Of a stretch of 64,000 nt of DNA, positions 23,281-32,469 are shown one piece after another. The stretch covers positions 23,454 to 87,453 of the forward strand of contig CAYVWB010000008.1 in assembly GCA_964455395.1 (NCBI GenBank), written 5' to 3'. This DNA is from CAYVWB01 sp964455395 (GTDB lineage Bacteria > Desulfobacterota > Desulfovibrionia > Desulfovibrionales > Desulfovibrionaceae). The position numbers and the translations under genes are program-made. Within the stretch, counting starts at the first letter, position 1. Every line of letters begins with the position of its first letter. Under the pieces are notes generated by a model. It saw only the letters and a program-made list of their open reading frames with translations. It was not told the origin of the DNA and did no database searches.

Positions 23281-25305
23281 TCATTCCGCTTCCGCCCACA
23301 GCACGTAGACCTTGCCGTCTTCGCGTTGGAAGTAGGCGCCGTGGACGCCATGCCCCGGGTGCAGGGGCGCGGCCGGCGCGCCGGCTGTCTTGGCGACGAG
23401 CAGACGATAGCTGGCGTAGGCGAGCTTCTTGACGCCGCGGCCTGTGCCGCCGCCGCGGCCGTCGTGGAGCAGACCGGTGTGGTCGAAGAGGTGGTCCTGA
23501 TGGTGGAAGCCTTCCATCATCCCCCACGCCCAGAAGGTGCGGGGGGCGCCCAGGCCGCGCGCCGTGGTCAGCAGTTTGATCAGGCCGGCGGCTTGCTCGG
23601 CTTCGCTCTGGGGCGGCCACGGCGGTTGGCGGATGGCGCCGCTGTAGGTGCCGATCTCCGTCATCCAGATGGGGACGCCGGCGAAACCGTTGGCGTCCAG
23701 GGTTTGCCGTGCGGCGGTGTAGACTTCCTCCAGGCGACGCCATTCGTGGGCTTGGCCGAAGTGGTGCACATCGAAAGCGTCCATGCAGGGGGCGCCGTTT
23801 TCCAGAGGGGGCAGAGCGGCAAGGGCTTGAAGCACGGGGCCGTAGCTGCGGGCGAAGCCGGCGGCGCCGTCCTTGCCGGAGAAGCCGCCCATGACGAGGA
23901 ACGCTTCCGGATTGGCGGCCTTCACCGCGCCGCACGTGCGCCGCATGAGTCGCGCAAAGCCTTGGGGATCGTGTGACGCCCGGGAGAGGTCGAATTCGTT
24001 TTCGAACTGGAGATGTCGCTCGCCGTGTCGTTCGAGCTGCTGGACCAGACGCTGCACGAAGGCTTCGTAGGTTTCGGGATCGTGCTTGAGCGTCCATGTG
24101 CGGTCGCCGGCGGCGTGGGCGGGCGGCGGCGGAGGCGCGCCGGCGCGGCGGGGCGTATCGCCGGCGAGCCGCTCCGGCAACATGATATTGACGAGGGTGG
24201 CCATGGCTTCGGGCGTGCTCGCGAGCTGGGCGTCCAGCTGGGCGAAGTCGTAGCGGCCTGCGCGGATGGCGGCGTCGTCCTGAATCTCCCGCCACCATGC
24301 CGTGGCGCCGCGGTTCCAGCCCAGACCCAGCTCCTGCGCGTGGGCGAAGGGCGGCGTCTCGCCCTCGAAGGTGGCCGGGTGGACGCCGTAGGGATTCTCG
24401 TCCGGGGAGAGGTCGGGCGGCGGCGCCAGCCGGGGGCGTTCTTCCACGAAGACGGGGGTTCCATCCACGATGATTTCCGCGAAGCCTTCCTCCACGGGGA
24501 CCTGCGTTGTTTCGAAGGCGGCGGCGAAGTCGCCCAACGCCGCGCCGGTCTCCACGGTGGGGACGGCGCGGGTGACGGTGACGTACTCGCCGGCGGCCTC
24601 CACCTGCACCGAACGCGGCGCGACCTGTGGGGTGGCTTGGGGAACGGCGCTTGTGGCGGCAAAGGCCGCCGTCTGCACGACCTGTTCCCCGGAAGATCCC
24701 CGGACGGCGTGCTGCGGCGCGGCAGCCGGCGCGTAGGCGTATTGAAGAGGGGTATGCTGATGACGCTGTTGCGGCGTCTGCGCGGCGGCGTCGGCGTGCG
24801 TTGGCGTCGGGTGCGAGTGGTTGGGCCGAGGCGCGCTCATGGCGGCCACCCGCAGGTCCAGGGCGGCCAATCGAGCCACCGCCTGCCGTACGGCGCGGGC
24901 GGCGTCCTTGCGGGATTGCCTGTCCCCGCGCGCAAGCTGACGGCGCACCCGCTCCACTTCGCCGCGAGCCATGACGCGTGCTGCTTCCATGGGTCTGCCC
25001 GTGCGCATCAGCGCGACCATGAGGCTCTCCAGACGCGCGAAGCGATCCGCAGCGGCGTGGAGGTCCGTGGGGTTTGTCTGCTCCAGGCGGACGAGGGCGG
25101 CGGCTTCCTCCGGGATGCGCGCCGGGTGAATGGCGGGAACGGGCCGACCCGCAGGCCGCGCGCCGTGCTGGTGCGGCTGGTGAGGCGGCTGGGTCTGCTG
25201 CGCGCTTTGGGGGAGCTGGGTCCTGTCGCTGCAGGCGGAGATCGCCAGCAGGATACAGAAGCAAAGCCAAAGGGCGGGAAGACGTGAGTGGAGCAAGGTG
25301 TCCAT
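23281..25305 (-). CDS. Lipoprotein glycoside hydrolase, clan GH-A type
   Basis: A 674-residue protein. The N-terminus is a lipoprotein signal (LCFCILLAISAC). It is followed by about 330 residues of low-complexity, proline-, alanine-, histidine- and glutamine-rich sequence, with a helical stretch at 70-160. The C-terminal third is a TIM-barrel glycosidase. The likely acid/base is the glutamate of ENEFD (about residue 435), with the asparagine before it that defines clan GH-A. The likely nucleophile is the glutamate of WMTEIGTYS (about 550). Similar enzymes (PslG-type, GH39) occur in exopolysaccharide loci and trim the polymer. The ATG at 25305 was chosen for the signal peptide. Confidence 0.85.
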   Translation of the reverse strand: MDTLLHSRLPALWLCFCILLAISACSDRTQLPQSAQQTQPPHQPHQHGARPAGRPVPAIHPARIPEEAAALVRLEQTNPTDLHAAADRFARLESLMVALMRTGRPMEAARVMARGEVERVRRQLARGDRQSRKDAARAVRQAVARLAALDLRVAAMSAPRPNHSHPTPTHADAAAQTPQQRHQHTPLQYAYAPAAAPQHAVRGSSGEQVVQTAAFAATSAVPQATPQVAPRSVQVEAAGEYVTVTRAVPTVETGAALGDFAAAFETTQVPVEEGFAEIIVDGTPVFVEERPRLAPPPDLSPDENPYGVHPATFEGETPPFAHAQELGLGWNRGATAWWREIQDDAAIRAGRYDFAQLDAQLASTPEAMATLVNIMLPERLAGDTPRRAGAPPPPPAHAAGDRTWTLKHDPETYEAFVQRLVQQLERHGERHLQFENEFDLSRASHDPQGFARLMRRTCGAVKAANPEAFLVMGGFSGKDGAAGFARSYGPVLQALAALPPLENGAPCMDAFDVHHFGQAHEWRRLEEVYTAARQTLDANGFAGVPIWMTEIGTYSGAIRQPPWPPQSEAEQAAGLIKLLTTARGLGAPRTFWAWGMMEGFHHQDHLFDHTGLLHDGRGGGTGRGVKKLAYASYRLLVAKTAGAPAAPLHPGHGVHGAYFQREDGKVYVLWAEAE

Positions 25306-25451
25306 GGGCGGGCTCGTGGGGCTTGGCCCCGCGACGTTCGGGGGGGCGTGGGGCGCTTGTACCATGACGGAGTCTATAGTATCCATGGCGTTCCCGCAAA
25401 CGTCGCGAATCATGGCCCCCGCCGTGGCTGCGCCAAATCCTCACTGCACCC

Positions 25452-27077
25452 ATGCCCAAAAACGCACCGAAAGCCATCCTGCTGGGGTGGGACGGCGGGA
25501 CCTTCGACGTCCTGCGGCCCCTCCTCGACGCGGGGCGCATGCCCCACACCGCACGACTCATGGAGGAGGGCGCCAGCGGCCCACTGGCCTCCACCATCCC
25601 CGCGCTCACGCCAGTGGCGTGGACCAGTTGTTACACCGGCGTCAATCCCGGCAAGCACGGCGTTTTCGACGTTCTCGCCATGGATCTGCAGGCCCGGCGC
25701 ATGCGCCTGGTGAACGCCACCATCCGCCAGCGGGAGCCGATCTGGTCGCTGCTTTCTCGGCGCGGCCGGCGTGTCGGCGTCTTCAACACCCCCATGACCT
25801 ACCCGGTGGACGCCATCCAGGGCTACCACGTGGCCGGCATGTTCACCCCCGCCGGCGTGGAGGACTGGGTCCACCCCCCGGGCTTGCTCCAGCGGATCAC
25901 GCAGCGTCATGGCGACTACCAGCACGAACCCCCCTCCCACCGCGACCCCGTCAAGAGCGCGCGTCTGCTGGTGGACTCCGTGGCGAAACGCACGGATGTG
26001 CTCCTGAGTCTTCTGGAAGAAGAGCCTTGCGACCTCCACTTCGCCGTATTCACCGAGTCCGACCGCGCGCAACACCGGTTCTGGGAGTATCGCGATCCGG
26101 CGCACCCCCGCCACCGCGAGCTGGGGTCGACCATCGACGACGTCTACCAAGCCTTGGACGCCTCCCTGGGCCGAATCCGCGAGGCTGTGGGGCGTGAGAC
26201 GCCTGTCGTCATCGTCTCGGACCACGGCGCAGGCCCGCTGACGCGCGGCGTCTTCCTCAACAAGTGGCTGATGGAGCAGGGATTCCTGCACCTCAAAGGG
26301 GACCTGGCCGGAGCCGCCCGTCGCAGTGTGACGGACAAGGTGAAAGGCAAGCTGCGTCGCCTGGCGGGGCGTCAGGAGGACGAAGCCATCGAAGGCATGG
26401 TGACCGGCCAGAACGTGGACATGGACAAGGATCTCTTCTGGCGGTTGGTGGATTGGGAGAAATCCAAAGCCTTTTCGGAGGGTTCTGGCAACGCCGTCTA
26501 TTTCAACCACGCCATTCTGCAACCCGGGGAAGCCGCCACCCTGACCCAGGCGCTGCGGGAGGGCATGCTCGCCATTCAGGATCCGGAAACAGGCCGCAAA
26601 CCCTTCGCCGCCGTGCGCCACCGCGACGAACTCTACCACGGCGAGATGGTCCCCAATGCGCCGGACCTGGTGGCGGAGTGCGCGCCGGGCTATCACGTCA
26701 CCGTCTTCCAGGAGATCCTGGTGCTCGGCGGGCGCTACGAGGACTCGCTCTTCCTGAAACATCCCTGGAGCGGCCGACACGAGCCCGACGGCATTTTCCT
26801 GACCGCCGGCCCGGAGACGCAACGCAACGCCACGCTGGAAGGCGCGCGCATCATCGACGTGGCGCCCACGCTGCTCCACCTCCTGGACGAACCCATCCCG
26901 GCGGACATGGACGGCCGTGTGCTCGCCGAAGCCTTCACGCCCGAGGCCTTGACGAACCGCCCCGTGCAACTGACGCACGACGACGCGGAAACCACAGCCA
27001 CTCGCGAAACCACATACCTCTCCGACGACGACGAAGCCCAGATCACTCAACGTCTCAAGGATTTGGGGTACCTCTGA
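25452..27077 (+). CDS. Alkaline phosphatase superfamily phosphodiesterase/phosphotransferase
   Basis: A 541-residue protein of the type I phosphodiesterase/nucleotide pyrophosphatase branch. The first metal site is at the start (LLGWDGGTFD). The likely nucleophilic threonine is in TPVAWTSCYTG, followed by NPGKHGVFD. The second metal site is SDHGAG (about residue 257), with a late DVAPTLLHLL motif. No signal peptide is evident, so it probably works in the cytoplasm. Its stop overlaps the export lipoprotein's start (TGATG), so they are coupled. The substrate is unknown; a nucleotide-sugar or a phosphate-modified glycan fits the context. Confidence 0.88.
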   Translation: MPKNAPKAILLGWDGGTFDVLRPLLDAGRMPHTARLMEEGASGPLASTIPALTPVAWTSCYTGVNPGKHGVFDVLAMDLQARRMRLVNATIRQREPIWSLLSRRGRRVGVFNTPMTYPVDAIQGYHVAGMFTPAGVEDWVHPPGLLQRITQRHGDYQHEPPSHRDPVKSARLLVDSVAKRTDVLLSLLEEEPCDLHFAVFTESDRAQHRFWEYRDPAHPRHRELGSTIDDVYQALDASLGRIREAVGRETPVVIVSDHGAGPLTRGVFLNKWLMEQGFLHLKGDLAGAARRSVTDKVKGKLRRLAGRQEDEAIEGMVTGQNVDMDKDLFWRLVDWEKSKAFSEGSGNAVYFNHAILQPGEAATLTQALREGMLAIQDPETGRKPFAAVRHRDELYHGEMVPNAPDLVAECAPGYHVTVFQEILVLGGRYEDSLFLKHPWSGRHEPDGIFLTAGPETQRNATLEGARIIDVAPTLLHLLDEPIPADMDGRVLAEAFTPEALTNRPVQLTHDDAETTATRETTYLSDDDEAQITQRLKDLGYL

Positions 27078-27946
27078 TGCGCGCCCACTCCGTCTTCTCC
27101 CGGCCCGGCCGCCGCGCAGGCTCCCCGCGCCCGCGCAGCCCACGCAATGTCCGCGGCGTCGCGAACGCTGTCGTGCTGCTGCTCGTGCTTCTGGCTCTGC
27201 TCGTGACGACCCTCGGCGGATGCTCGCGGCAGACCAGAGTGGTGGAGTCGCAACGACCCACGGCGCCGCCACCCGAAGGCCGCGTCATTCTCGGCTATGG
27301 GGATGTGCTCAACATGCGCGTCTACCGCAACGAGGACCTGGACGGCGTGCTGCGCGTGGACGACGCCGGCTACGTCCATGCGCCACTTGCGGGTCGGGTG
27401 CAGGCCTCCGGCAAGACCATGGAGCAACTCCGCGAGGCCCTCACGAAGAATCTGGCGGCGTACGTCAAGGAACCCCAGGTGAGCCTGGTGGCGGAGCAGC
27501 TGGTGAGCCAGCGCGCGGTGATCCTCGGCGCGGTGCGCTCCCCCGGCGCGGTGAACGTGGATCGTGAACTCAGCGTCTGGGAGGTGGTGGCCGAAGCCGG
27601 CGGGTTCCTGGACACAGCCGACGAGGGCCGCGTGGTGCTGGTGCGCCAGCGGCCGGACAAGGCCTACGTCTACATCCTGAACATGGACCCCACCAATCCC
27701 GGCGAGGCCTCGCAGGTGGCCGGCCGAGTGGAGGGGGGCGACATCATCTTCGCGCCCACGACACTCTTCGCCGACGTGGAGGCCTTCATGGTGAGCCTGA
27801 GCAACATCATGCGGCCCTTCATCGACGCGCAACGCTTCACCGTGCTGTTGCCCCAGGTCCGCGACGCTCTGGAGGCCCTCGCCGAGGAGAGCGACCAAGC
27901 CGGCGGCGGCGGCGGGGGAGGCTCCACCATCGTGGTTTCGCCGTAA
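27077..27946 (+). CDS. Wza-type polysaccharide export lipoprotein
   Basis: A 289-residue outer-membrane export protein. A long basic n-region is followed by a hydrophobic stretch and a lipobox (LVTTLGGC, cysteine near residue 50). The Poly_export domain starts GYGDVLNMRVYRNEDLDG and runs to about residue 135. It is followed by an SLBB domain (RAVILGAVRSPGAVNV). The C-terminal region has amphipathic helices and a glycine run. It is shorter than E. coli Wza (379 residues). The start overlaps the previous stop. It would form the outer-membrane channel for the polymer made by the Wzx, Wzy and Wzc-like proteins nearby. Confidence 0.92.
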   Translation: MRAHSVFSRPGRRAGSPRPRSPRNVRGVANAVVLLLVLLALLVTTLGGCSRQTRVVESQRPTAPPPEGRVILGYGDVLNMRVYRNEDLDGVLRVDDAGYVHAPLAGRVQASGKTMEQLREALTKNLAAYVKEPQVSLVAEQLVSQRAVILGAVRSPGAVNVDRELSVWEVVAEAGGFLDTADEGRVVLVRQRPDKAYVYILNMDPTNPGEASQVAGRVEGGDIIFAPTTLFADVEAFMVSLSNIMRPFIDAQRFTVLLPQVRDALEALAEESDQAGGGGGGGSTIVVSP

Positions 27947-28017
27947 CGCGGGCGGTGGCGTGGCGTTCTTTCGAGACGTGTGACGCGCGGGCGCGGCGTG
28001 TGGTTGGGCTGCAGCGC

Positions 28018-28599
28018 TCAGGACGAGGGGGCGGCTTTGCTGCGGAAGAGGGAGGCGTCCACCACGGAGGCCATGGCGTGGGCGTCCATCTCGCGGCCCA
28101 GAAAGCCCGCAGCCTCCTGCGCGGCTTCCAGCGGGGTGTCGATGATGCGGTGGAACGCCATGTTCTGCACGCGCATCAAGGGGCGGGTGTTGAAGAAGAG
28201 GTCCAGCTCCAGCAGGTGCTTTTCGAAGGACCGCCGCAGCACGTCGTCCGAGAGCTTGTCCTGCTTGCCCAGGCGCTCCAGCATGGCTCGTTGGGAGAGC
28301 AGCACTTCCTCCAGGGGGCGGCGCATGAAGAGCACGTCCGCCTCCAGGTCCGCGGGGATGCAGTGCAACAGCGGCGAGACGATCTTCACGGCGCGGCCGC
28401 GGTGTTCGTCCAGCCATGCGGCGTCGCCCTCGGTCAACGCTTTCACCCGCTCGTGCTCGTAATAGCCCTTGGGGTTGTTGGAATCCGCCGCCCGGTGCGA
28501 GTCCGTCACGGCTTCCACGCCGCCCTTGATGAGCATCTGCATCATCAGGGATGTGCCGGAGCGGGGCAAGCCGGAGACGACTATGAGGGCGTTTCGCAT
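28018..28599 (-). CDS. Sulfotransferase family protein
   Basis: A 193-residue P-loop protein of the sulfotransferase superfamily. The 5'-phosphosulfate loop is visible at the N-terminus (VVSGLPRSGTSLMMQML). A 3'-phosphate-binding region is suggested by the later MRRPLEEVLLSQRAML. It is short for the family (usually 250-300 residues) yet has both start and stop. It converges with the export lipoprotein gene, 71 bases away. In this context it may sulfate the exported glycan with PAPS as donor. Other P-loop transfer roles remain possible. Confidence 0.82.
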   Translation of the reverse strand: MRNALIVVSGLPRSGTSLMMQMLIKGGVEAVTDSHRAADSNNPKGYYEHERVKALTEGDAAWLDEHRGRAVKIVSPLLHCIPADLEADVLFMRRPLEEVLLSQRAMLERLGKQDKLSDDVLRRSFEKHLLELDLFFNTRPLMRVQNMAFHRIIDTPLEAAQEAAGFLGREMDAHAMASVVDASLFRSKAAPSS

Positions 28600-29150
28600 C
28601 TGCTAACCTTCGGGATTTCGAGAGTGCGGGACTACGGCGCCATGACGCCGTAAGACGGATGGACCTGGCGATTGCGGGGAGCCGCGGTGGCGCGGGACTG
28701 CCGGAGACCTTGCCTTGCCACGCTACCGCAAAGCGCCTTCGCGCGCAACCACGCACCCGCGCACCCGCGCACCCACGCACCCACGCAATCGCGCACCCAC
28801 GCACCCACGCACCCACGCACCCACGCACCCGGCGCATTCGCTTCAGGCGGGTGAAATGGCCCATCCCGACGCGCATGGCGGGGCGACGCAGCGCGGCGCG
28901 CTGGGATGAGGACGGCGCCCTGCGCACGCGACCAGAGCGCGCAAGGGGGGGGCGGTTGTCATGCGGAGGGAATTTTACTATAGGTCAGCCACCGTGTATC
29001 GTTGCGTTATTGTATGAAAATGGCGCATGGCGGATTGTCGGCTCCCGCCGCCGGAGCAGGGGACGTTCCGGGCCGTCCGCGCGTGTTCCGTGGGGGCTCC
29101 AGCCATGAGCCGCTCCGGAGGATTCCTCCAACGTTCATCCCCTTCATGAT
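28600..29150. other. Divergent intergenic region with octamer tandem array
   Basis: There is no supported gene in these 551 bases; frames across the repeats give spurious VRGC- or HPRT-like peptides. It contains a hairpin at 28633-28652 (TACGGCG, six-base loop, CGCCGTA), the octamer array at 28743-28830, and a less GC-rich stretch near 28968-29030 (gaattttactataggtc, gcgttattgtatgaaaatgg) that is a plausible promoter for the gene at 29151. Confidence 0.6.
28743..28830 (+). repeat. 8-bp tandem repeat array, 11 units
   Basis: Eleven head-to-tail octamers of consensus RCGCACCC. Two units deviate (gcgcaacc at 28743 and acgcaatc at 28783). The last four are identical (acgcaccc). The period is not a multiple of three and the array lies outside genes. 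It is a likely slippage-prone minisatellite between divergent genes. Confidence 0.9.
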
Positions 29151-30377
29151 ATGCCGGATTCGACGCCATCCCGATTCTCCCTCTTGCTGGTGTGCGGCGC
29201 GTGCGTGCTGGTCTGGCTGGTTTGCGCGTCTGACTACGCCCGTCTGCTGGACATCTTCGCGCACCACGAGCCGAGCGCGTACCTGACTCAAAACGACGCG
29301 GGCCATTACTACCGGTATGCGTCCGCACACGCGCAAGGCGACTTCAGCTTCTCCTATGTGGTGAACAAGGGGGAGCGGCAGCCGTTGTACATCCTGCTGC
29401 TCGCCGGGGTCATGGCGTCCGGTGGTGGGGACGTAGCCACCCTGGCCGGCGTCAACGTGGCGCTGAAGGTCATCGCCGCGCTGCTGGCGGCCTTCATGGT
29501 CTGGCGGCTTTTCGGCGCGCCTGTGGCGGCGTTGTTGACGGCGGGTTGGATGGCCACCTTCCATTTCTTCGAACGCATGGGTCTGCGTCTGTTGACGGAG
29601 CCGCTTTTCACCGTGACGCTTTTCGGTATGCTGTATTGTTTCGTGCGGTGTCTGCAGGCCATGCGCCGGGACGGCGCCGTGACCACGTGGCTCTGCGCCG
29701 CGACGGTGTTCGGCTGTCTGGGGTACTTGAAGCGTCCCAACGGCCTGCTGGTGACGGCGCTCATGTGGTTGACCGTGCTGGCCTGGGCCGTGGCGCTGCG
29801 GCTGCGTGGACGCCGGCTGGCGTGGCGGCGTCTGGCCAAGGGGTTTCTGGCGGCGGGGGCGTTGTTCGTCCTGGTGGGCGCGCTCAGCTGGGCGCCTCGC
29901 GTCTACTACCATGGCGATCCCTTCCACTTCGCCAACCTCCCCAACTTCATGTGGACCGACTCCTACGAGGAAGGCCTCAACAGGGACATCCGTCTCACCA
30001 TGGGCGATTACCTGAGGGACCATGACCTGGGCGACGTCTGGGAACGGTTCACCCATGGCCTGCGGAGGTGTTACATCCAGTACGTGAAGAGCGATTTCGG
30101 CCCCCTCGCCGGCGTGCTCATGCTCGCGGGGTTGGTCTTGGCCGCCATCCAGCGCCGCTGGGAGCTGCTTGCCGCGGCGGCGTGGCTCTTCGTCGCCATG
30201 CTGCCATTGGTCTGGACGAATCTCTCCAACCCCAGCGCGCGCATCCCCCTGGCGCAGCTCATGCCCTTCGGCGTGCTCTACCTGGGGTGTCTGCTGGCGA
30301 CGGGGGAACGCCTCGTCCGGCGGCTTGCCGACAGCCGGCGGGTGGAAGTCTCCATGGTGGAGCAGACGCCGCGATGA
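29151..30377 (+). CDS. GT-C-type membrane glycosyltransferase (ArnT/PMT-like)
   Basis: A 408-residue polytopic membrane protein. The first helix is followed by a loop with acidic residues (TQNDAGHYYRYA), as in GT39/PMT-like enzymes where an early aspartate in the first periplasmic loop is catalytic. About nine further hydrophobic segments follow, with a large soluble loop around residues 255-300 (YYHGDPFHFANLPNFMWTDSYEEG). It would transfer a sugar from a polyprenyl-phosphate donor on the periplasmic side. Its stop overlaps the next start by four bases (ATGA), so both membrane proteins are made together. Confidence 0.8.
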   Translation: MPDSTPSRFSLLLVCGACVLVWLVCASDYARLLDIFAHHEPSAYLTQNDAGHYYRYASAHAQGDFSFSYVVNKGERQPLYILLLAGVMASGGGDVATLAGVNVALKVIAALLAAFMVWRLFGAPVAALLTAGWMATFHFFERMGLRLLTEPLFTVTLFGMLYCFVRCLQAMRRDGAVTTWLCAATVFGCLGYLKRPNGLLVTALMWLTVLAWAVALRLRGRRLAWRRLAKGFLAAGALFVLVGALSWAPRVYYHGDPFHFANLPNFMWTDSYEEGLNRDIRLTMGDYLRDHDLGDVWERFTHGLRRCYIQYVKSDFGPLAGVLMLAGLVLAAIQRRWELLAAAAWLFVAMLPLVWTNLSNPSARIPLAQLMPFGVLYLGCLLATGERLVRRLADSRRVEVSMVEQTPR

Positions 30378-32311
30378 CGGACGCTTCCGACGCGCCTGCC
30401 GGCGACCACCCCTCCGGCGACGCCGGCCGACCGGCCCGCGCCGTGGCGTGGTGCGCGGTCTTCATGGCGGCGCATGTCTATTCGCCGGCATGGGCCGCTG
30501 CTCCGGAAGAATCGCATCCGGCCATCTTCATCGCCATGTGCGTGCTGGCCCCGTGCTGGGCGTGGCTCGCTGCGGGGGACGGCGCTGCGCGCGCGCCACT
30601 GCGGCTGGGGGGCTGGCGTCTCTGGGGACCGACGTTCGTCATGGCCTTGGGCCTCAATTTCGTCGCGCTCACGGTGGTCTACCCCTGGCGCGGCGACGAA
30701 GCGTTCATGATCTACCAGGCCGCCAAGGCCTTGAACACGTTCTTCGCGCCTCACTGGGTCGCGTTGTCGGCGGCCGGCGGCGTGGTGCTGTTCGCGTGGG
30801 TCTGCGCGCGACGGCTCGGCGCGAGCATGGAGCGGGTCATGCCGGCGTTGTTGCTGGGGTGGTTGACGCTCTGCGCGGTGGCGTGGGCCGAGCTGGATGT
30901 CGCCATGCACTACGCTCACGAGGCGTTGCGCTACCCCTTCATGGTGCGCTGGCTGCATGCGCTCGCCGCGCTGGCGGCGGAGTGGACCGGCGCCGTGTTG
31001 CAGCCGTGGCCCTACCGCGTGCTGAGCCTCCTGGCGACCACGGCCTTGGCCGCCGTGACGGCGCGTCGCGTGGGCGGTCCCCTCTGGACGCAGTGGCTCG
31101 TGGCGGCGGCGGTGCTCACCACGCCGGTGATCTGGGCCTATGCGAACATCGTCTATCTGGAGCCCGTGGCCGTGGCCCTGGCCGGATACGCCCTCTTGCA
31201 CGGCGAGGACCTCCTGCGCGCGTCACCACGTCAACTGGGGCGCACGCCGGCGGCGTGGGCGTTGTTGCTGGCTGCTTTCTGCAAGGAAACGCTCGCCCCC
31301 GGCGTGGCTGCGGTGCTGGCGGCGCGATGGCTCTACCGGCTGATGAAACGACGCGAGGCGCTGGCTCGGGAGTGGCTTCAGGAAATCGCGGCGGCCACAG
31401 TCGTGTTCGCTCCCGTGGCGCTCTATCTGATTTTCCGGCATTTCGCCGAGGTGTCCCGTGGGGTCTCCATGCAGCCGGGGCAGCTCTTCGTCCTGGAGAC
31501 GTGGTCCGTGGCGGCGCTTTCCCTGTATACGCAATACGGTGCATTCCTGGCGGCGTTCATCGCCGGCCTGGTGCTGAACCGCGGGGCGGGCCGGCTCGTG
31601 CAGGGCGCATGGTTCGCAGCCGTGCTGCTGTTCTTCTCCATGGAGAGCGCCAATTACCACGGGTACAGCCGTTTCAATTACCACTTGGCGCCGGCGGTGC
31701 TCGCCTGCGCGGCCGTGTGGCTGCAGGGGTTGCCCCGGCAGGCCGTGGCGGCGTTCTGCGTGGTGGCCGTGGCCCTCGGCTGCATGCTCACGCCGATGCG
31801 TTCCGACGGCGTCAAGGAGCCCTACTGGAGCGCGTACAACTTCGACACGGAAGAGCACTACTTCCCGTACGATCAGGTCTTCGCATGGGCCGCCGCCACA
31901 CATCCCGAAGCACGGCTCGTCCTCGTCCACAGGAAAACGGAGTACGCCATCGCCGGCGCGCTGGCCCAGGGCGGCTTCGAGGTGGACACCGTCTCTTTCG
32001 GCATGCTCGGCAAGGATGATCACGGGGTGCTCCGAACGCTGCTCTGCAATCCCGACCAGGAGACTTTCCTGGTGTATCCCGTGTACCGGGACTCCTTCGC
32101 GCTGCCGCCGCTGCAATGCGGAGGACGGTTCGTCCGCAGGTTCGCCAATCAGGCGCATGAGCTGGCGCTCTTCCGGATAATCACGGCGCCGAAGGGGGAG
32201 ACCGACTTCTCGACGCCGCCCAACATCTCGGACCTCACGGACGCCACAGGCAACGCGGACGCCACAGGCAACGCGGACGCCGTGGATGACAAACGCGGCG
32301 TGAACGAGTAG
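30374..32311 (+). CDS. Polytopic membrane protein, GT-C glycosyltransferase-like, with repeat tail
   Basis: A 645-residue membrane protein with about 12 hydrophobic segments. The loop after the third helix carries YPWRGDEAFMIYQA, with an aspartate-glutamate pair placed as in GT-C enzymes. The periplasmic C-terminal part (about 480-625) is soluble, with YFPYDQVFAWAAATHP and FLVYPVYRDSFALP. The last 30 residues contain a direct hexapeptide repeat (DATGNA twice, then DA) from an 18-bp DNA duplication. It is coupled to the preceding gene through ATGA. The likely role is addition of a sugar to a lipid-linked or exported glycan; donor and acceptor are unknown. Confidence 0.78.
   Translation: MTDASDAPAGDHPSGDAGRPARAVAWCAVFMAAHVYSPAWAAAPEESHPAIFIAMCVLAPCWAWLAAGDGAARAPLRLGGWRLWGPTFVMALGLNFVALTVVYPWRGDEAFMIYQAAKALNTFFAPHWVALSAAGGVVLFAWVCARRLGASMERVMPALLLGWLTLCAVAWAELDVAMHYAHEALRYPFMVRWLHALAALAAEWTGAVLQPWPYRVLSLLATTALAAVTARRVGGPLWTQWLVAAAVLTTPVIWAYANIVYLEPVAVALAGYALLHGEDLLRASPRQLGRTPAAWALLLAAFCKETLAPGVAAVLAARWLYRLMKRREALAREWLQEIAAATVVFAPVALYLIFRHFAEVSRGVSMQPGQLFVLETWSVAALSLYTQYGAFLAAFIAGLVLNRGAGRLVQGAWFAAVLLFFSMESANYHGYSRFNYHLAPAVLACAAVWLQGLPRQAVAAFCVVAVALGCMLTPMRSDGVKEPYWSAYNFDTEEHYFPYDQVFAWAAATHPEARLVLVHRKTEYAIAGALAQGGFEVDTVSFGMLGKDDHGVLRTLLCNPDQETFLVYPVYRDSFALPPLQCGGRFVRRFANQAHELALFRIITAPKGETDFSTPPNISDLTDATGNADATGNADAVDDKRGVNE
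32240..32275 (+). repeat. 18-bp direct repeat, two units, in coding sequence
   Basis: Two identical copies of gacgccacaggcaacgcg in tandem, plus the first six bases of a third. It encodes D-A-T-G-N-A twice at the C-terminus of the membrane protein. Confidence 0.92.
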
Positions 32312-32469
32312 ACCACAGGCGTTCCGCATCACGGCGCGACTGCGAGGAGCCGGCAGCTTCCCGCCGCTTGGTGGAGGACGAAGGGGCTCACGACGAAGGC
32401 ATGACGTGCGACCCGGCAGGCTCTCGCGCGGCGAGGGGGCTGGCCGGTCCAGCGAGTGGAGAATGGCGA

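Noticed and set aside
28743..28830. CRISPR array
   Set aside because: The units are only eight bases, directly adjacent with no spacers, and no cas genes occur in the window.
28632..28850. Repetitive peptides such as repeated VRGCVGA or PRTHAPT across the octamer array
   Set aside because: They are translations of the 8-bp tandem repeat in several frames, with no ribosome-binding site or homologous flanks.
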